Assembly (NCBI GenBank): GCA_016709155.1
Contig: JADJEI010000001.1
Coordinates: forward strand, 1,426,001-1,490,000
DNA length: 64,000 nucleotides
DNA from: Ignavibacteriales bacterium
GTDB taxonomy: Bacteria; Bacteroidota; Ignavibacteria; Ignavibacteriales; Ignavibacteriaceae
Reading direction: 5' to 3'
Of the stretch, positions 1 to 9,336 are shown piece after piece. The position numbers were made by a program, and so were the translations under genes. The first letter of the stretch is position 1, and each line of letters opens with the position of its first letter. The notes under the pieces were generated by a model. It made no database searches. It was not told the DNA's origin and saw only the letters and a list, made by a program, of their open reading frames with translations.

Positions 1-1776
1 CAGCTTGACAATCTTAATCTGCTTACAAATGAAAAACTAAGAGAACTTGCTTCGACAAACAATCTTTTCCGAATTAATATTTTTAATAAAAGCGGAAATA
101 GAATAATGACCAGCAGAGTCCCCGAACCTGATCATCCTCATGGAGAGTTTAATGTTAATCGTTTCGATGAGCTTGAACCTATTCTATCCGGGCGGCAAAG
201 TGAGTTGATAATTGGGATTAAAAATGCGGAATATACAGATGAACAGCGGTTTGCAGTTGCCGTAAAAAGAACTGGAGGCGGGGCTATTGTTATAAACCTT
301 GATGCTAAAGAGTTTCTTGAATTCAGAAAAAAAATCGGTATCGGCAAAATTGTTCGGGACATTTCGGATAACCATGGGATCGAATTCATTGTGCTTCAAG
401 ATAGTCTTGGAATCCTTGCAGCAAGTGCAGACGTTGACTCAATTTCTTCTGTTGAAGAGGATATGTTTATTGCACACTCCCTTAATAGCGATTCTGTAAG
501 GACGCGTGTGATTGAGTATAACAAGAAAAATATTTATGAAGTCACAAAACGATTGGTCATTGACGGTGAAACAATTGGAATATTTCGGCTGGGTATTAGT
601 ATGGAAGACATCGAACGAGTCGAACAAAGGATGATCAGAAGGTTAGTAATTATTTCTCTAATTCTAATGGCTATTTCGGTAATTGTTTTGAGTATAATAT
701 TTACCTCGCAGACCCTCAAAGCCGTATCAACTGAATTTGATAAATTCAAAACTACCGCTTCTTCTGTGCTGGAAAATATGGGTGATGCAGTAGTTGTAAT
801 AGACAGTAATGATAAAATAACTTTGTTCAATAAATCGGCTGAAAAATTATTCGATAAATTTTCCTCCAAAGTAATTGGTACCGAGATTTCAAATTTGTTC
901 GGTGAAAATTACAGTTTGATCAAAAATAATATTATCTCCTCATCAGATTCCCCAATTTATTTTGAACAAATACTAACCATTTCTTCCGAAAGTAAATATT
1001 TATCTTTTAGTATCACTAAAAATAAATCAACCCGGGGCTCACCCGATAATTTTACTCTGGTAATAAAAGATTTGACTACAATTAGGAAGCTTGAAGAACA
1101 GGCTAAGCGAAACGAAAAACTTTCTGCAATGGGGGAGCTTGCCTCAGGTGTTGCTCACGAAATACGAAATCCGATTAATGCAATAGGGATGATTGCACAA
1201 AGATTGAATAAAGAATTTTCACCCGCCTCGGATGCAGCTGAATATCATAAGATCAATCAATTGCTTAAATCGGAAGTTGATCGTATAAATAAAATAATTA
1301 CTCAATTTCTTAATTATGCGCGGCCGGTTGAAATCCGGAAAAGTAAAATTGATGCAAAAATTTTTATTGGTGATTTGTTCTCTCTATTTCAACATCAAGC
1401 AAAAGTTAAAAACATAAATTTTATAAGCGGAACAATCGACTCGTTTATTTTTAATATTGATGCTGAGTTAATGAAGCAAGCGTTGATTAATATTTTACAG
1501 AATGCCTTCGAAGCAACCGAGCAAAATGGTACTGTTAAAGTTGAATCTTATAAAGAGAGTACTAATGCTATTATTACAATTTCAGATACTGGAATAGGCA
1601 TCTTCGAAAAAAATTTAAAAAAAATATTTGATCTTTACTTTACTACTAAAAAAGACGGCAACGGACTTGGATTAAGTATTACTCAAAAAATAATTTCCCA
1701 GCACAATGGAAGTATTGAATTATTAAGCGAAGAAAATATTGGAACAACATTTAAAATTATTTTACCACTCTTATGA
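1..1776 (+). CDS. Sensor histidine kinase with PAS domain (5' partial)
   Basis: The frame is open from the first base, so the true start lies upstream; the first internal ATG is at 106. The visible protein has an N-terminal extracytoplasmic sensor part, a transmembrane helix (about nt 640-715, LVIISLILMAISVIVLSI), a PAS domain (about 765-1080, starting VLENMGDAVVVIDSN), a HisKA dimerisation helix with the phospho-acceptor His at 1156-1158 (VAHEIRNPINAIG), and an HATPase domain with N-box (NILQNAFEA), G1 (DTGIGI) and G2 (GNGLGLSI) motifs. Its stop overlaps the start of the NtrC-type regulator by 4 nt (ATGA), so the two are translationally coupled and form a cognate pair. It should autophosphorylate and pass phosphate to that regulator. 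The signal sensed cannot be told from the sequence. Confidence 0.93.
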   Translation, partial: QLDNLNLLTNEKLRELASTNNLFRINIFNKSGNRIMTSRVPEPDHPHGEFNVNRFDELEPILSGRQSELIIGIKNAEYTDEQRFAVAVKRTGGGAIVINLDAKEFLEFRKKIGIGKIVRDISDNHGIEFIVLQDSLGILAASADVDSISSVEEDMFIAHSLNSDSVRTRVIEYNKKNIYEVTKRLVIDGETIGIFRLGISMEDIERVEQRMIRRLVIISLILMAISVIVLSIIFTSQTLKAVSTEFDKFKTTASSVLENMGDAVVVIDSNDKITLFNKSAEKLFDKFSSKVIGTEISNLFGENYSLIKNNIISSSDSPIYFEQILTISSESKYLSFSITKNKSTRGSPDNFTLVIKDLTTIRKLEEQAKRNEKLSAMGELASGVAHEIRNPINAIGMIAQRLNKEFSPASDAAEYHKINQLLKSEVDRINKIITQFLNYARPVEIRKSKIDAKIFIGDLFSLFQHQAKVKNINFISGTIDSFIFNIDAELMKQALINILQNAFEATEQNGTVKVESYKESTNAIITISDTGIGIFEKNLKKIFDLYFTTKKDGNGLGLSITQKIISQHNGSIELLSEENIGTTFKIILPLL

Positions 1777-3134
1777 AAAACTACAACATATTAATTATTG
1801 ACGACGAATCTATCCAACGGGAGATATTAGCTGGCTATTTAAAGAAAAAAGGGTATAAAATATTTTCTGCTTCATCCGGTGAAGAAGGAATAGCAATCGT
1901 AAAAAATAATTTGATTGACATTGTGCTTTCTGATTTTAAGATGCCTGATAAAACCGGATTTGAAGTATTAGAAGAAATCAAACTGTTAAATCCCGAAATT
2001 AATTTTATAATGATTACTGCTTATGGAACAATTCAAAATGCAGTGCAAGCAATGAGGGCAGGTGCTTATGACTACCTTTCCAAGCCCGTTGATCTTGATG
2101 AACTTGATCTTATGCTGGAACGAATATTTGAACATCAAAAATTAAAATCAGAAAACGTTTACTTAAAAACCCAGCTTCAGGGAAAATATAAAATCTCTTC
2201 ATTAATTTCTCACTCACCAAAGATGGAGGAAGTGATAAGCATTGCAGCGCGTGTAGCAGACAGCAAAGCTACTGTACTCATCACAGGCGAAAATGGAACA
2301 GGAAAAGAAGTGCTTGCAAAAGCTATTCATTATATAAGCCCGAGGAAGGATGGTCCATTTGTCCCTGTAAATATTCCTGCATTATCCGAAAGCCTGCTCG
2401 AAAGTGAACTGTTCGGACATGAAAAAGGTGCGTTTACAGGTGCTGAAAAAATGAGAATTGGACGTTTTGAAACTGCAGATAAAGGGACGATCTTTTTAGA
2501 TGAGATCGGCGATATTCCTCTTTCAATTCAGGTTAAATTACTGCGGGTTTTACAGGAGCATCAAATAGAAAGGGTGGGTGGTGCATCCCCAATTGAAATT
2601 GATGTTAGAATTATTGCAGCTACGAATCAAAATCTTGAGAAGAAAATTCTCGATGGTACATTTCGGGAAGATCTTTTTTACAGACTTAATATAGTGGCTA
2701 TTAAGATTCCGCCGCTTCGAGATCGAAGGGAAGATATTCTTCCACTTGCGGAATATTTTATGGAGAAGTATCGCCTTGAAAATGCTAAGGAAAAGTTTGA
2801 ACTTTCTAAAGAAGCTGCGGATGTATTACTAAAGTACAGTTATCCCGGAAATGTTCGTGAACTTGAAAACATTATTGAACGCGCCGTAGTATTAGCGCGT
2901 GGTAATTTCATTAACCAATCTGACCTGCCGGGAAACGTAAGAGGCTATCTCCCTGAATTCGAATTACCCCAACCTGGTTCGGGAGAATTGAACGAACAAG
3001 TGGAAGCGTTAGAAAAAAGATTGATTTTTGATGCGTTAAAAGAATCGAAAGGTAACCAAACAAAAGCCGGCAAGCTGCTCGGAATTACTGAGAGGAATCT
3101 TCGCTATAAATTGAAGAAGTATAATATCAAATAG
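1773..3134 (+). CDS. Sigma-54-dependent response regulator, NtrC/AtoC family
   Basis: The domain order is receiver, AAA+ and Fis-type HTH in 453 residues, the usual length for the family. The receiver has the acidic pair D10/D11, the phospho-acceptor D54 and the conserved Lys in YDYLSKPVD. The AAA+ part has Walker A (GENGTGKE from about residue 172), the sigma-54 contact loop GAFTGA (219-224), Walker B (GTIFLDEIGD) and an arginine-finger region. The C-terminal 40 residues match a Fis-like helix-turn-helix (NQTKAGKLLGITERNLRYKLKK). When phosphorylated it should activate RNA polymerase-sigma54 at remote promoters. It overlaps the upstream kinase by 4 nt. No -24/-12 promoter was found by eye in this window, so its targets probably lie elsewhere. 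Confidence 0.95.
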   Translation: MKNYNILIIDDESIQREILAGYLKKKGYKIFSASSGEEGIAIVKNNLIDIVLSDFKMPDKTGFEVLEEIKLLNPEINFIMITAYGTIQNAVQAMRAGAYDYLSKPVDLDELDLMLERIFEHQKLKSENVYLKTQLQGKYKISSLISHSPKMEEVISIAARVADSKATVLITGENGTGKEVLAKAIHYISPRKDGPFVPVNIPALSESLLESELFGHEKGAFTGAEKMRIGRFETADKGTIFLDEIGDIPLSIQVKLLRVLQEHQIERVGGASPIEIDVRIIAATNQNLEKKILDGTFREDLFYRLNIVAIKIPPLRDRREDILPLAEYFMEKYRLENAKEKFELSKEAADVLLKYSYPGNVRELENIIERAVVLARGNFINQSDLPGNVRGYLPEFELPQPGSGELNEQVEALEKRLIFDALKESKGNQTKAGKLLGITERNLRYKLKKYNIK

Positions 3135-3172
3135 ATTATCCGTCGCATCTAAATTTATTTCTGCACGATTTA

Positions 3173-4276
3173 CTAAAATCCCCATTCAATCGAGATCGAA
3201 AATAAATTATTATCGAAGTTATAGTAATAGTCGTTGGAATTATTTTTAATGTAATTCCAATTCAACAGCAAATTGAATCCACTAAGGATTGAAGATAAAT
3301 TAAAATCAATTGAGGAGCCGAATGAATATTTGTCGTCTTCACGTTGATTGCTAAGATTTGTTCCGTCAGCAAGTGCGATAGGAAGACCTGGGAAATAGCT
3401 GCTCTCATAATTTATTTCAGCTTTAAATAAAATTGTTGGAGTAATTAATTGAGAAATTGTAGAACCAACTTCGTATCCTTCGCTTGAATAAATATCATTA
3501 AAAATTTCTTCTTCATATAAAACATAATCTCCGGATTTTGTAACTCTTGATCCATCACTAAAATTTTTTCTGTACGATAAAAATCCGGACAGCCCTGTAC
3601 TTGGTGTAATAGGCAAACCTGCTTGAAAATAAAAGCTTAATTGAGAACTTGAGTTTATTGAATTCTCTTCCGTCAAGGTTTCTAAATAATTTTTATTGTC
3701 AAACTCAACACCACCAAGTAATGCAAGATTATTATCAAAATTAAAAGTACCTTTTAAGAAAATTTTATTTTCGAGATGTGAAAAAACAGGAAAACTTTTA
3801 TAATCATTTTTATTAAAAATATATCCGCCAATAATTCTATTATACTCATTAAGTGACTGACTGTAATTAGCGTAGAACGAAAGCTGGGTGAAATCATAAA
3901 TTGTGTAATCATCACGGTTTTGACGTTGAGTATAATTTGCCCCGATGTTTAATGGATTCCCTTCTTCAGAAAAAAGATAGGTTTCAACCATTCCAAATTT
4001 ATGTGTAGTGAAATTTTTGTTCTGATTTTCATTATAAAAACCGATCCCGCCCAAATAATAAAATTCAAAGTTGTTTTGCTCTGTTTCGATATCATAACCA
4101 ACTGATGGGGAAAAATAATTCACAAAATCAGAGACAGCAGTATAATTGTTAAAAATATTGTCATCATAATATGAATTGAGATAGGCTGATAAAGATAACT
4201 GTCCATAACTATTGCCCAGGGGCAAAAGCAATAATAGAAAGCATAATTTATAATTAATTAAATATTTGAATTTCAT
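3173..4276 (-). CDS. Putative outer-membrane beta-barrel protein
   Basis: A 367-residue protein with a Sec signal peptide (hydrophobic LCFLLLLLPLGNSYGQ, cleavage after about residue 25). The rest alternates short amphipathic strands rich in Tyr, Asn, Phe and Gly (for example NFEFYYLGGIGFY) and ends in an aromatic residue (IEWGF), the pattern expected of an outer-membrane barrel. No specific family is recognised. It lies 40 nt downstream of the DQ-rich small protein and on the same strand as the RegB-like kinase, so the three may be co-transcribed. It converges with the NtrC-type regulator, with a 38-nt gap and no obvious terminator. Confidence 0.7.
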   Translation of the reverse strand: MKFKYLINYKLCFLLLLLPLGNSYGQLSLSAYLNSYYDDNIFNNYTAVSDFVNYFSPSVGYDIETEQNNFEFYYLGGIGFYNENQNKNFTTHKFGMVETYLFSEEGNPLNIGANYTQRQNRDDYTIYDFTQLSFYANYSQSLNEYNRIIGGYIFNKNDYKSFPVFSHLENKIFLKGTFNFDNNLALLGGVEFDNKNYLETLTEENSINSSSQLSFYFQAGLPITPSTGLSGFLSYRKNFSDGSRVTKSGDYVLYEEEIFNDIYSSEGYEVGSTISQLITPTILFKAEINYESSYFPGLPIALADGTNLSNQREDDKYSFGSSIDFNLSSILSGFNLLLNWNYIKNNSNDYYYNFDNNLFSISIEWGF

Positions 4277-4316
4277 TTTAAAATAATTTTACGGATTTGG
4301 ACTAATTAAAAATCTT

Positions 4317-4694
4317 TCATCCACCCTGACCCTGCCCGTTGTTATTGTTGTTGCCGCCGCGTCCGCTTTGTTTATTTTGATATCTTTTCCGAATTTTTGA
4401 AAAGCTCATCCCGGAAACGCGGTTATCATTTATTCCATCACCATCCTTATCAACAAACACATCTTTTTTCCTTTTTGATTTATCGGTCAAGAGAGATTGA
4501 TCGGATTGGCTAAACCCATTTTTATTTCCTGGTTCGATGCTATTTCTATTTTTTAATTGATCTTGATCCTGAACTTGAACTTGATCTTGATCTTGATCCT
4601 GAACTTTGTCCTTCTGCTTTGTGCTGTCATCAACCTGGGCAGTTAAATAACCGGCAGAAAGAAATATTAGCGATATGATAATTATATTTTTCAT
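4317..4694 (-). CDS. Small secreted DQ-repeat protein with DxDGDGxxD motif
   Basis: A 125-residue protein with a clear signal peptide (MKNIIIISLIFLSAGYLTAQ). It continues into a low-complexity tract of alternating Asp/Gln/Val (about residues 31-47, QDQDQDQVQVQDQDQ), a basic KSKRKKD patch and one calcium-loop-like motif DKDGDGIND of the thrombospondin-type-3/dockerin kind. It finishes in a Gly/Asn/Gln-rich tail (GGNNNNNGQGQGG). No family is recognised. It lies between a sensor kinase and an outer-membrane barrel on the same strand. The composition suggests a disordered, metal-binding envelope or secreted protein; this is inference from composition alone. Confidence 0.65.
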   Translation of the reverse strand: MKNIIIISLIFLSAGYLTAQVDDSTKQKDKVQDQDQDQVQVQDQDQLKNRNSIEPGNKNGFSQSDQSLLTDKSKRKKDVFVDKDGDGINDNRVSGMSFSKIRKRYQNKQSGRGGNNNNNGQGQGG

Positions 4695-4824
4695 TTACTG
4701 TTTTAAATGAATTAAAACCAAACACTGTGCCAGTGATTATTATTCAATTATTCAATATTTTATTTAAACTATGGGAAGGAAAAGACGAAGTAGAAACAGA
4801 ATGCCGACTATAAAGTCGAAAAAT

Positions 4825-6282
4825 TTAATAGGGGAAAAATATGATGAAGCACGTTCCGGGTCTTTCCTTAGAACCAAGTGAGGAAGGACTTTCGAAACTG
4901 ATTGTGCCGTTGTGTTTATCAATGACTTCTTTCACAACCGACAATCCAAGCCCTACCCCTTCAAAAGAATTTAGGGGAATGTTTGATGCTCGATAGAATT
5001 GAGTAAATATTTTGTCTTTTTCTTTTTGAGGAATACCGATTCCATTATCGCAAATTTTTAGTAGTATTCCGTTGTCGTTGCCATCAATAGAAATTACAAT
5101 TGAACCTTCGCTGCCAACATACTTAACAGCATTGCCTATAAGATTAGAGATGGCAATTTCAATTAAGAATTTATCTCCGTTAAAATTTTTGAATATGCTT
5201 CTATGATCATCAACAGTAATCGCGATATCTTTTTGCCGGGCTAATTCTACTGCGTTGGAAACTAATGAATCAACAACTTGCTTAATATCAATTTCTTCTT
5301 TAATAATTTCGTCCTGAAGCTTCATTCTTGAAATTTTCAGGATGTTATTTGTAAGTCTGATAGCTTCATCGGTTCGAATTTTTGCACGCTCAAGCTTTTC
5401 TTCAACTTTCTCATTCAGCGGACCAACAAATTTTTGAAGTACGAGGTCAAGATAGGATTGAATTGCAGCTATTGGAGTTTTGATTTCGTGAATAATGCCG
5501 ACAATATATTTTTGCTTCTGAATTTCAGCAGCATTTAAATCATCGATAGATTTATAAAGCTGCTGCTCTCTTTTGTAAAGCTGCTTCGCAATCCAATTTG
5601 CAATCAGCACACTTGTAAAAATTACAAATGAAAAAATCATCACAAACAGCAGCACATAATTTGATTGATAAACGAGGTGGGTGCTTGCTAACCCGGAAAT
5701 ATGATAGTGAGTAATTTGAGAATAGTACTCAAAATAAATTAAAAGAGAAAACGTTATGACAACTAATCCGGCTATTGAATAAATAACAAACCCCGGCAGG
5801 ATTAAACTTCCAATAACAATATGAAATACAGAAATAAAACAAATTGGTGTTTCTGCTCCGCCGGTAAAACGAAAAAGAAATACCAGCGCTGTCAAATCAA
5901 AAAGCATTTGCAGTAAAGAGAGGTGTAATGGATTAAAGCCATAAGGTTGGGGTTTTAAAAATCGTCTAATCCAGTGTAAGAAAATATTATAGAGTAAAAT
6001 TATTCCCGAAAGGATAAGTAATGCGTTATACTGATAACTACTCAAATCAAACCGAAGCACAAATTGTACAAAGTTGATAAAGACAAGCAGCAAAAGCACT
6101 GCACCATAACGAAGTTTGATGAGCCAAAGATTACGCCGGCGAATTGCTTGCCAGAATTCGTCATAATGATGCGTCCATTCAGGAACGAGATTACCTAATT
6201 TCATTTTATGCTTAATGATAAAATATTTTTTTGTTAAACTACTGACATTTACATTTTCTATCAAATTAGCTTGGTTGTCCAT
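4825..6282 (-). CDS. Membrane sensor histidine kinase, RegB/PrrB-like layout
   Basis: 485 residues. The N-terminal 220 residues hold about six predicted membrane segments and no large periplasmic domain. They are followed by a HisKA helix (IIHEIKTPIAAIQSYL, His phospho-acceptor) and an HATPase domain with N-box (NLIGNAVKYV), DNGIGI and GVGLGLSVV motifs. Between membrane segments sits FTGGAETPI, at the place of the GGxxNPF quinone-binding heptapeptide of RegB kinases; the Asn is Thr here and the last position is Ile. A redox or quinone-sensing role is therefore possible but unproven. No response regulator is adjacent. Downstream on the same strand are the DQ-rich protein and a barrel protein. 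Confidence 0.88.
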   Translation of the reverse strand: MDNQANLIENVNVSSLTKKYFIIKHKMKLGNLVPEWTHHYDEFWQAIRRRNLWLIKLRYGAVLLLLVFINFVQFVLRFDLSSYQYNALLILSGIILLYNIFLHWIRRFLKPQPYGFNPLHLSLLQMLFDLTALVFLFRFTGGAETPICFISVFHIVIGSLILPGFVIYSIAGLVVITFSLLIYFEYYSQITHYHISGLASTHLVYQSNYVLLFVMIFSFVIFTSVLIANWIAKQLYKREQQLYKSIDDLNAAEIQKQKYIVGIIHEIKTPIAAIQSYLDLVLQKFVGPLNEKVEEKLERAKIRTDEAIRLTNNILKISRMKLQDEIIKEEIDIKQVVDSLVSNAVELARQKDIAITVDDHRSIFKNFNGDKFLIEIAISNLIGNAVKYVGSEGSIVISIDGNDNGILLKICDNGIGIPQKEKDKIFTQFYRASNIPLNSFEGVGLGLSVVKEVIDKHNGTISFESPSSLGSKERPGTCFIIFFPY

Positions 6283-6438
6283 CGGAAAATATTAACAAAT
6301 ATTTCAAGTTGAATTTGCAATTACTTCTTCTTACATTTTACGGAACGAAAAAACACCTTAAGACGATTTTCTTTCTTATGCCTTAAGATGTATGGATAAA
6401 ATATTTTAATATTACTAAACCATACTAACGAGGTTAAT

Positions 6439-6912
6439 ATGCCGCTTACAAAACTCAAAAAATATCTTGATGAAAATAAAATCAAGTATATTATAATTTC
6501 GCATTCCTCGGCTTACACAGCCCAGGAAATTGCAGCTCGTGCGCACATTCGTGGAAGGGAACTTGCTAAAACTGTTTTACTAAAAATTGATGGGAAAATG
6601 GTGATGGCGGTTTTACCTGCGTCGTACAAAATTAACTTCGAGCAGCTTGCTAAAGAATTAAATTCTTCCAATGTCAGACTTGCATACGAGCAGGAGTTTA
6701 TGGATAGATTTCCTGATTGCGAAATTGGTGCTATGCCTCCATTCGGTAATCTTTATGGGATGGAAGTGTTCGTTGCGAAAAGTTTGATGCAGGATGAAGA
6801 AATATCCTTTAATGCTTGCTCGCATACAGAACTTATTAAACTGTCGTTAAAAGATTTTGTATCGTTGGTAAAACCAAAAATAATTCAGTTCTCGGTTCAA
6901 TCTAAAATCTGA
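6439..6912 (+). CDS. YbaK/EbsC-type aminoacyl-tRNA deacylase domain protein
   Basis: A single-domain 157-residue protein of the YbaK/ProX family, which hydrolyses mischarged aminoacyl-tRNA in trans. It shows the family pattern AYTAQEIAARAHIRGRELAK, then KTVLLKIDGKMVMAVLPAS, and the Gly-rich loop EIGAMPPFGNLYGM that shapes the active site. The start is preceded by a purine-rich AACGAGG about 8 nt upstream. It stands alone between the divergent kinase and the M13 peptidase. Substrate specificity (Cys-, Ala- or Pro-tRNA) cannot be assigned by eye. Confidence 0.88.
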   Translation: MPLTKLKKYLDENKIKYIIISHSSAYTAQEIAARAHIRGRELAKTVLLKIDGKMVMAVLPASYKINFEQLAKELNSSNVRLAYEQEFMDRFPDCEIGAMPPFGNLYGMEVFVAKSLMQDEEISFNACSHTELIKLSLKDFVSLVKPKIIQFSVQSKI

Positions 6913-7003
6913 TTGATTATTATTGCTTACTAACCCGCAAAATTATTTTGATTATTTTATTGGCAGAATAAACTATCCTGACTTTTACTTACCGTTTATC
7001 AAA

Positions 7004-7011
7004 TATCTTTG
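7004..7011 (+). promoter_or_regulatory. Candidate Bacteroidota -7 element (TATCTTTG)
   Basis: Exact match to TAnnTTTG, 59 nt before the ATG of the M13 peptidase. No convincing TTG -33 element is seen at the usual distance, so this is only a candidate. Confidence 0.3.
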
Positions 7012-7069
7012 CTTAAATTTTCAGTAGTACTTTAATTTGTAATTAAAAATAATATCAATAAGGAGTCGT

Positions 7070-9106
7070 ATGAAAAATCGTTCATTATTTTTTATAATGT
7101 TCTTATCCATTGTGTTGATTGTACAAAACTTTGCACAAATAAGCGGTGACAAATCAAAAACACTTGATCCGCAAAATATTGATTCATCAGTTAAACCAGG
7201 AGATAATTTTTATGAATACGCTTCGGGCAATTGGCTGAAAAATAACCCCATCCCTGATGAATACAGCAGGTGGGGAAGCTTTGAAATACTAACCGAAGAA
7301 AACTATAAAATCTTAAAGCAAATTCTCGAAGAAGCATCAGTATCAAATGCACCGCTTGGAAGTGTGCAGCAGAAAATTGGTGATTATTGCTTTGCGGGAA
7401 TGGATACTGCTTCAATTGAATCTTTAGGTATTAATGCTATTTCAAATTATTTAGAAAAGATTCAAAACATCAATTCAGAGGAGAATTTAGTAGAAGTAAT
7501 TTCAGAAATGCATGTGAATGGTCAAAATCCGTTATTCAATTTTTTTGTCTCTGCTGATGCAAAAAACAGTTCGATGGTAATTTCACAATTATTTCAGGGC
7601 GGGTTGGGGTTGCCCGATCGTGACTATTATTTAAAGGATGATGATCGTTCGAAAGAAATTAGAGAAAGATATGCATTGCACATTTCAAAAATGTTCAGCC
7701 TTTCCGGCAGCGATGAGTCAACAGCTCATAACGCTGCTGCGGTCATCATGAAAATTGAAACTCGCTTAGCGGAAAACTCAATGGATCGAGTAGCAATGCG
7801 CGATCCAAATTTAACTTACAACAAAATGACTTTTGCTGATGTAAAAAATCTTGCTTCAGGATTTGATTGGGATTTGTACTTTAATTTTACCGGAGTAAAT
7901 GATCCCGGTGATATAAATGTCGGGCAGCCGGATTTCTTTAAGGAAATTGGAAGCATGATGAATGAAGTTTCACTGGATGACTGGAAAATTTATTTAAGAT
8001 GGAATTTGTTAAGAGGAACTGCAAATTTGTTGAGCAGTGATTTTGTGAACGAAAGATTTGACTTCACAGGAAAATTTCTTAATGGTCAAAAAGCAATGCA
8101 GCCTCGATGGAAAAGAATTCTTCAATCAACAAACTTTGCACTTGGTGAAGCACTTGGAAAACTTTTTGTAGAAAAAACTTTTCCGCCTGAAGCAAAACAA
8201 AAAGCGCTTCAAATTGTGAACAACCTTCTTGAAGCAATGGGGGATAGAATTAACAATCTTGAATGGATGAGTGATGAAACGAAAAAACAAGCGATGATAA
8301 AATTGGATGCGTTTAATGTAAAGATCGGTTATCCGGATAAATGGAAAGATTATTCTGATTTGAAAGTGACCCGAAATTCTTTCGTTGAAAATTTGATGGA
8401 AGCAAACCGATTTCAATTTAAAAAAGATCTTGAAAAAATCGGCAAACCTGTTGATAAAACTGAATGGCTGATGAATCCGCAAACTGTGAATGCATATTAT
8501 GAACCTACAAAGAATGAAATTGTTTTTCCGGCTGCAATTCTTCAACCTCCATTTTTTGATCCCGAAGCTGATGATGCAATTAATTACGGCGCAATGGGCG
8601 GGGTTATCGGTCACGAAGTAACGCACGGTTTTGATGACGAAGGAAAACAGTACGACGCTGAAGGCAATATCCGGAATTGGTGGACGTCGGAAGACGAAGC
8701 GAAATTTAATGAGCGCGCTCAGGTTATGATCAATCAATACAATTCATTTATGCCCATTGATACAAACAGAATAAACGGCGCATTAACTCAAGGCGAGAAC
8801 ATTGCCGATCTTGGCGGCTTAAATGTTGCTTTTACTGCATTCAAAAAAACAGAACAGTTCAATGAAAATAAATTGATTGATGGATTTACACCCTCCCAAA
8901 GATTTTTCCTTTCGTGGGCAAATGTTTGGAAAAATAATATCCGCGATCAGGCTTTACTGCTGAGATTAAAAACAGATCCGCACTCGCCGGGAAAGTTTCG
9001 CGTACTTGGACCACTTAGCAACATTCCTGAATTTTGGGATGCGTTTGATATTAAACCAGGTGAGCCAATGAGAAACGAAGGCGATAAGCTTGTAAAAATT
9101 TGGTGA
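7070..9106 (+). CDS. M13 family zinc metallopeptidase (neprilysin/PepO-like)
   Basis: 678 residues with a Sec signal peptide (FFIMFLSIVLIVQNFAQ), so periplasmic or exported. The N-terminal M13 domain begins DSSVKPGDNFYEYASGNWLK, as in neprilysin/PepO enzymes. The C-terminal catalytic domain has the zinc site HEVTH (515-519), the third ligand Glu576 in ENIADLGG, and the substrate-binding NAYYEP motif. It should cleave oligopeptides. The start has a good ribosome-binding site (AAGGAG, 6 nt). It is monocistronic, and the region 3' of it holds a short inverted-repeat element. Confidence 0.96.
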   Translation: MKNRSLFFIMFLSIVLIVQNFAQISGDKSKTLDPQNIDSSVKPGDNFYEYASGNWLKNNPIPDEYSRWGSFEILTEENYKILKQILEEASVSNAPLGSVQQKIGDYCFAGMDTASIESLGINAISNYLEKIQNINSEENLVEVISEMHVNGQNPLFNFFVSADAKNSSMVISQLFQGGLGLPDRDYYLKDDDRSKEIRERYALHISKMFSLSGSDESTAHNAAAVIMKIETRLAENSMDRVAMRDPNLTYNKMTFADVKNLASGFDWDLYFNFTGVNDPGDINVGQPDFFKEIGSMMNEVSLDDWKIYLRWNLLRGTANLLSSDFVNERFDFTGKFLNGQKAMQPRWKRILQSTNFALGEALGKLFVEKTFPPEAKQKALQIVNNLLEAMGDRINNLEWMSDETKKQAMIKLDAFNVKIGYPDKWKDYSDLKVTRNSFVENLMEANRFQFKKDLEKIGKPVDKTEWLMNPQTVNAYYEPTKNEIVFPAAILQPPFFDPEADDAINYGAMGGVIGHEVTHGFDDEGKQYDAEGNIRNWWTSEDEAKFNERAQVMINQYNSFMPIDTNRINGALTQGENIADLGGLNVAFTAFKKTEQFNENKLIDGFTPSQRFFLSWANVWKNNIRDQALLLRLKTDPHSPGKFRVLGPLSNIPEFWDAFDIKPGEPMRNEGDKLVKIW

Positions 9107-9193
9107 CATATTTATTCGTAGACGCTGTTTCAAAGGAGTCATTACACGGCAATGCTATCGGAATCTTATATTTTAGATTTATCCGGTATTAAG

Positions 9194-9309
9194 GAGGCTG
9201 TCTCAAAAGTCTCATTTTGTCATCCTGAGCTTGTCGAAGGATGAGCTTGTCGAAGGATGATGGCATTGCCACTGAGTGTGACAGTAAAAATTACTTTTAA
9301 GACAGCCTC
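9194..9309. mobile_element. MITE-like element with 17-bp terminal inverted repeats
   Basis: The left end (9194-9210, GAGGCTGTCTCAAAAGT) and right end (9293-9309) are inverted copies with one mismatch. The 116-bp element encodes nothing. It contains two tandem copies of a 16-mer, GAGCTTGTCGAAGGAT (9227-9242 and 9243-9258), preceded by TCATCCT, which can pair with the terminal AGGATGA. The ends resemble those of some transposase-driven insertion sequences, but no transposase is in the window and no target duplication is visible. Confidence 0.6.
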
Positions 9310-9336
9310 GACAAAATTGAACCTTGCGGACTGTCT

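Noticed and set aside
8126..8737. 203-codon minus-strand frame opposite the M13 peptidase gene
   Set aside because: It lies wholly opposite a clear peptidase gene, has no ribosome-binding site and no recognisable motif; its His/Phe-rich make-up is what antisense of this sequence gives.
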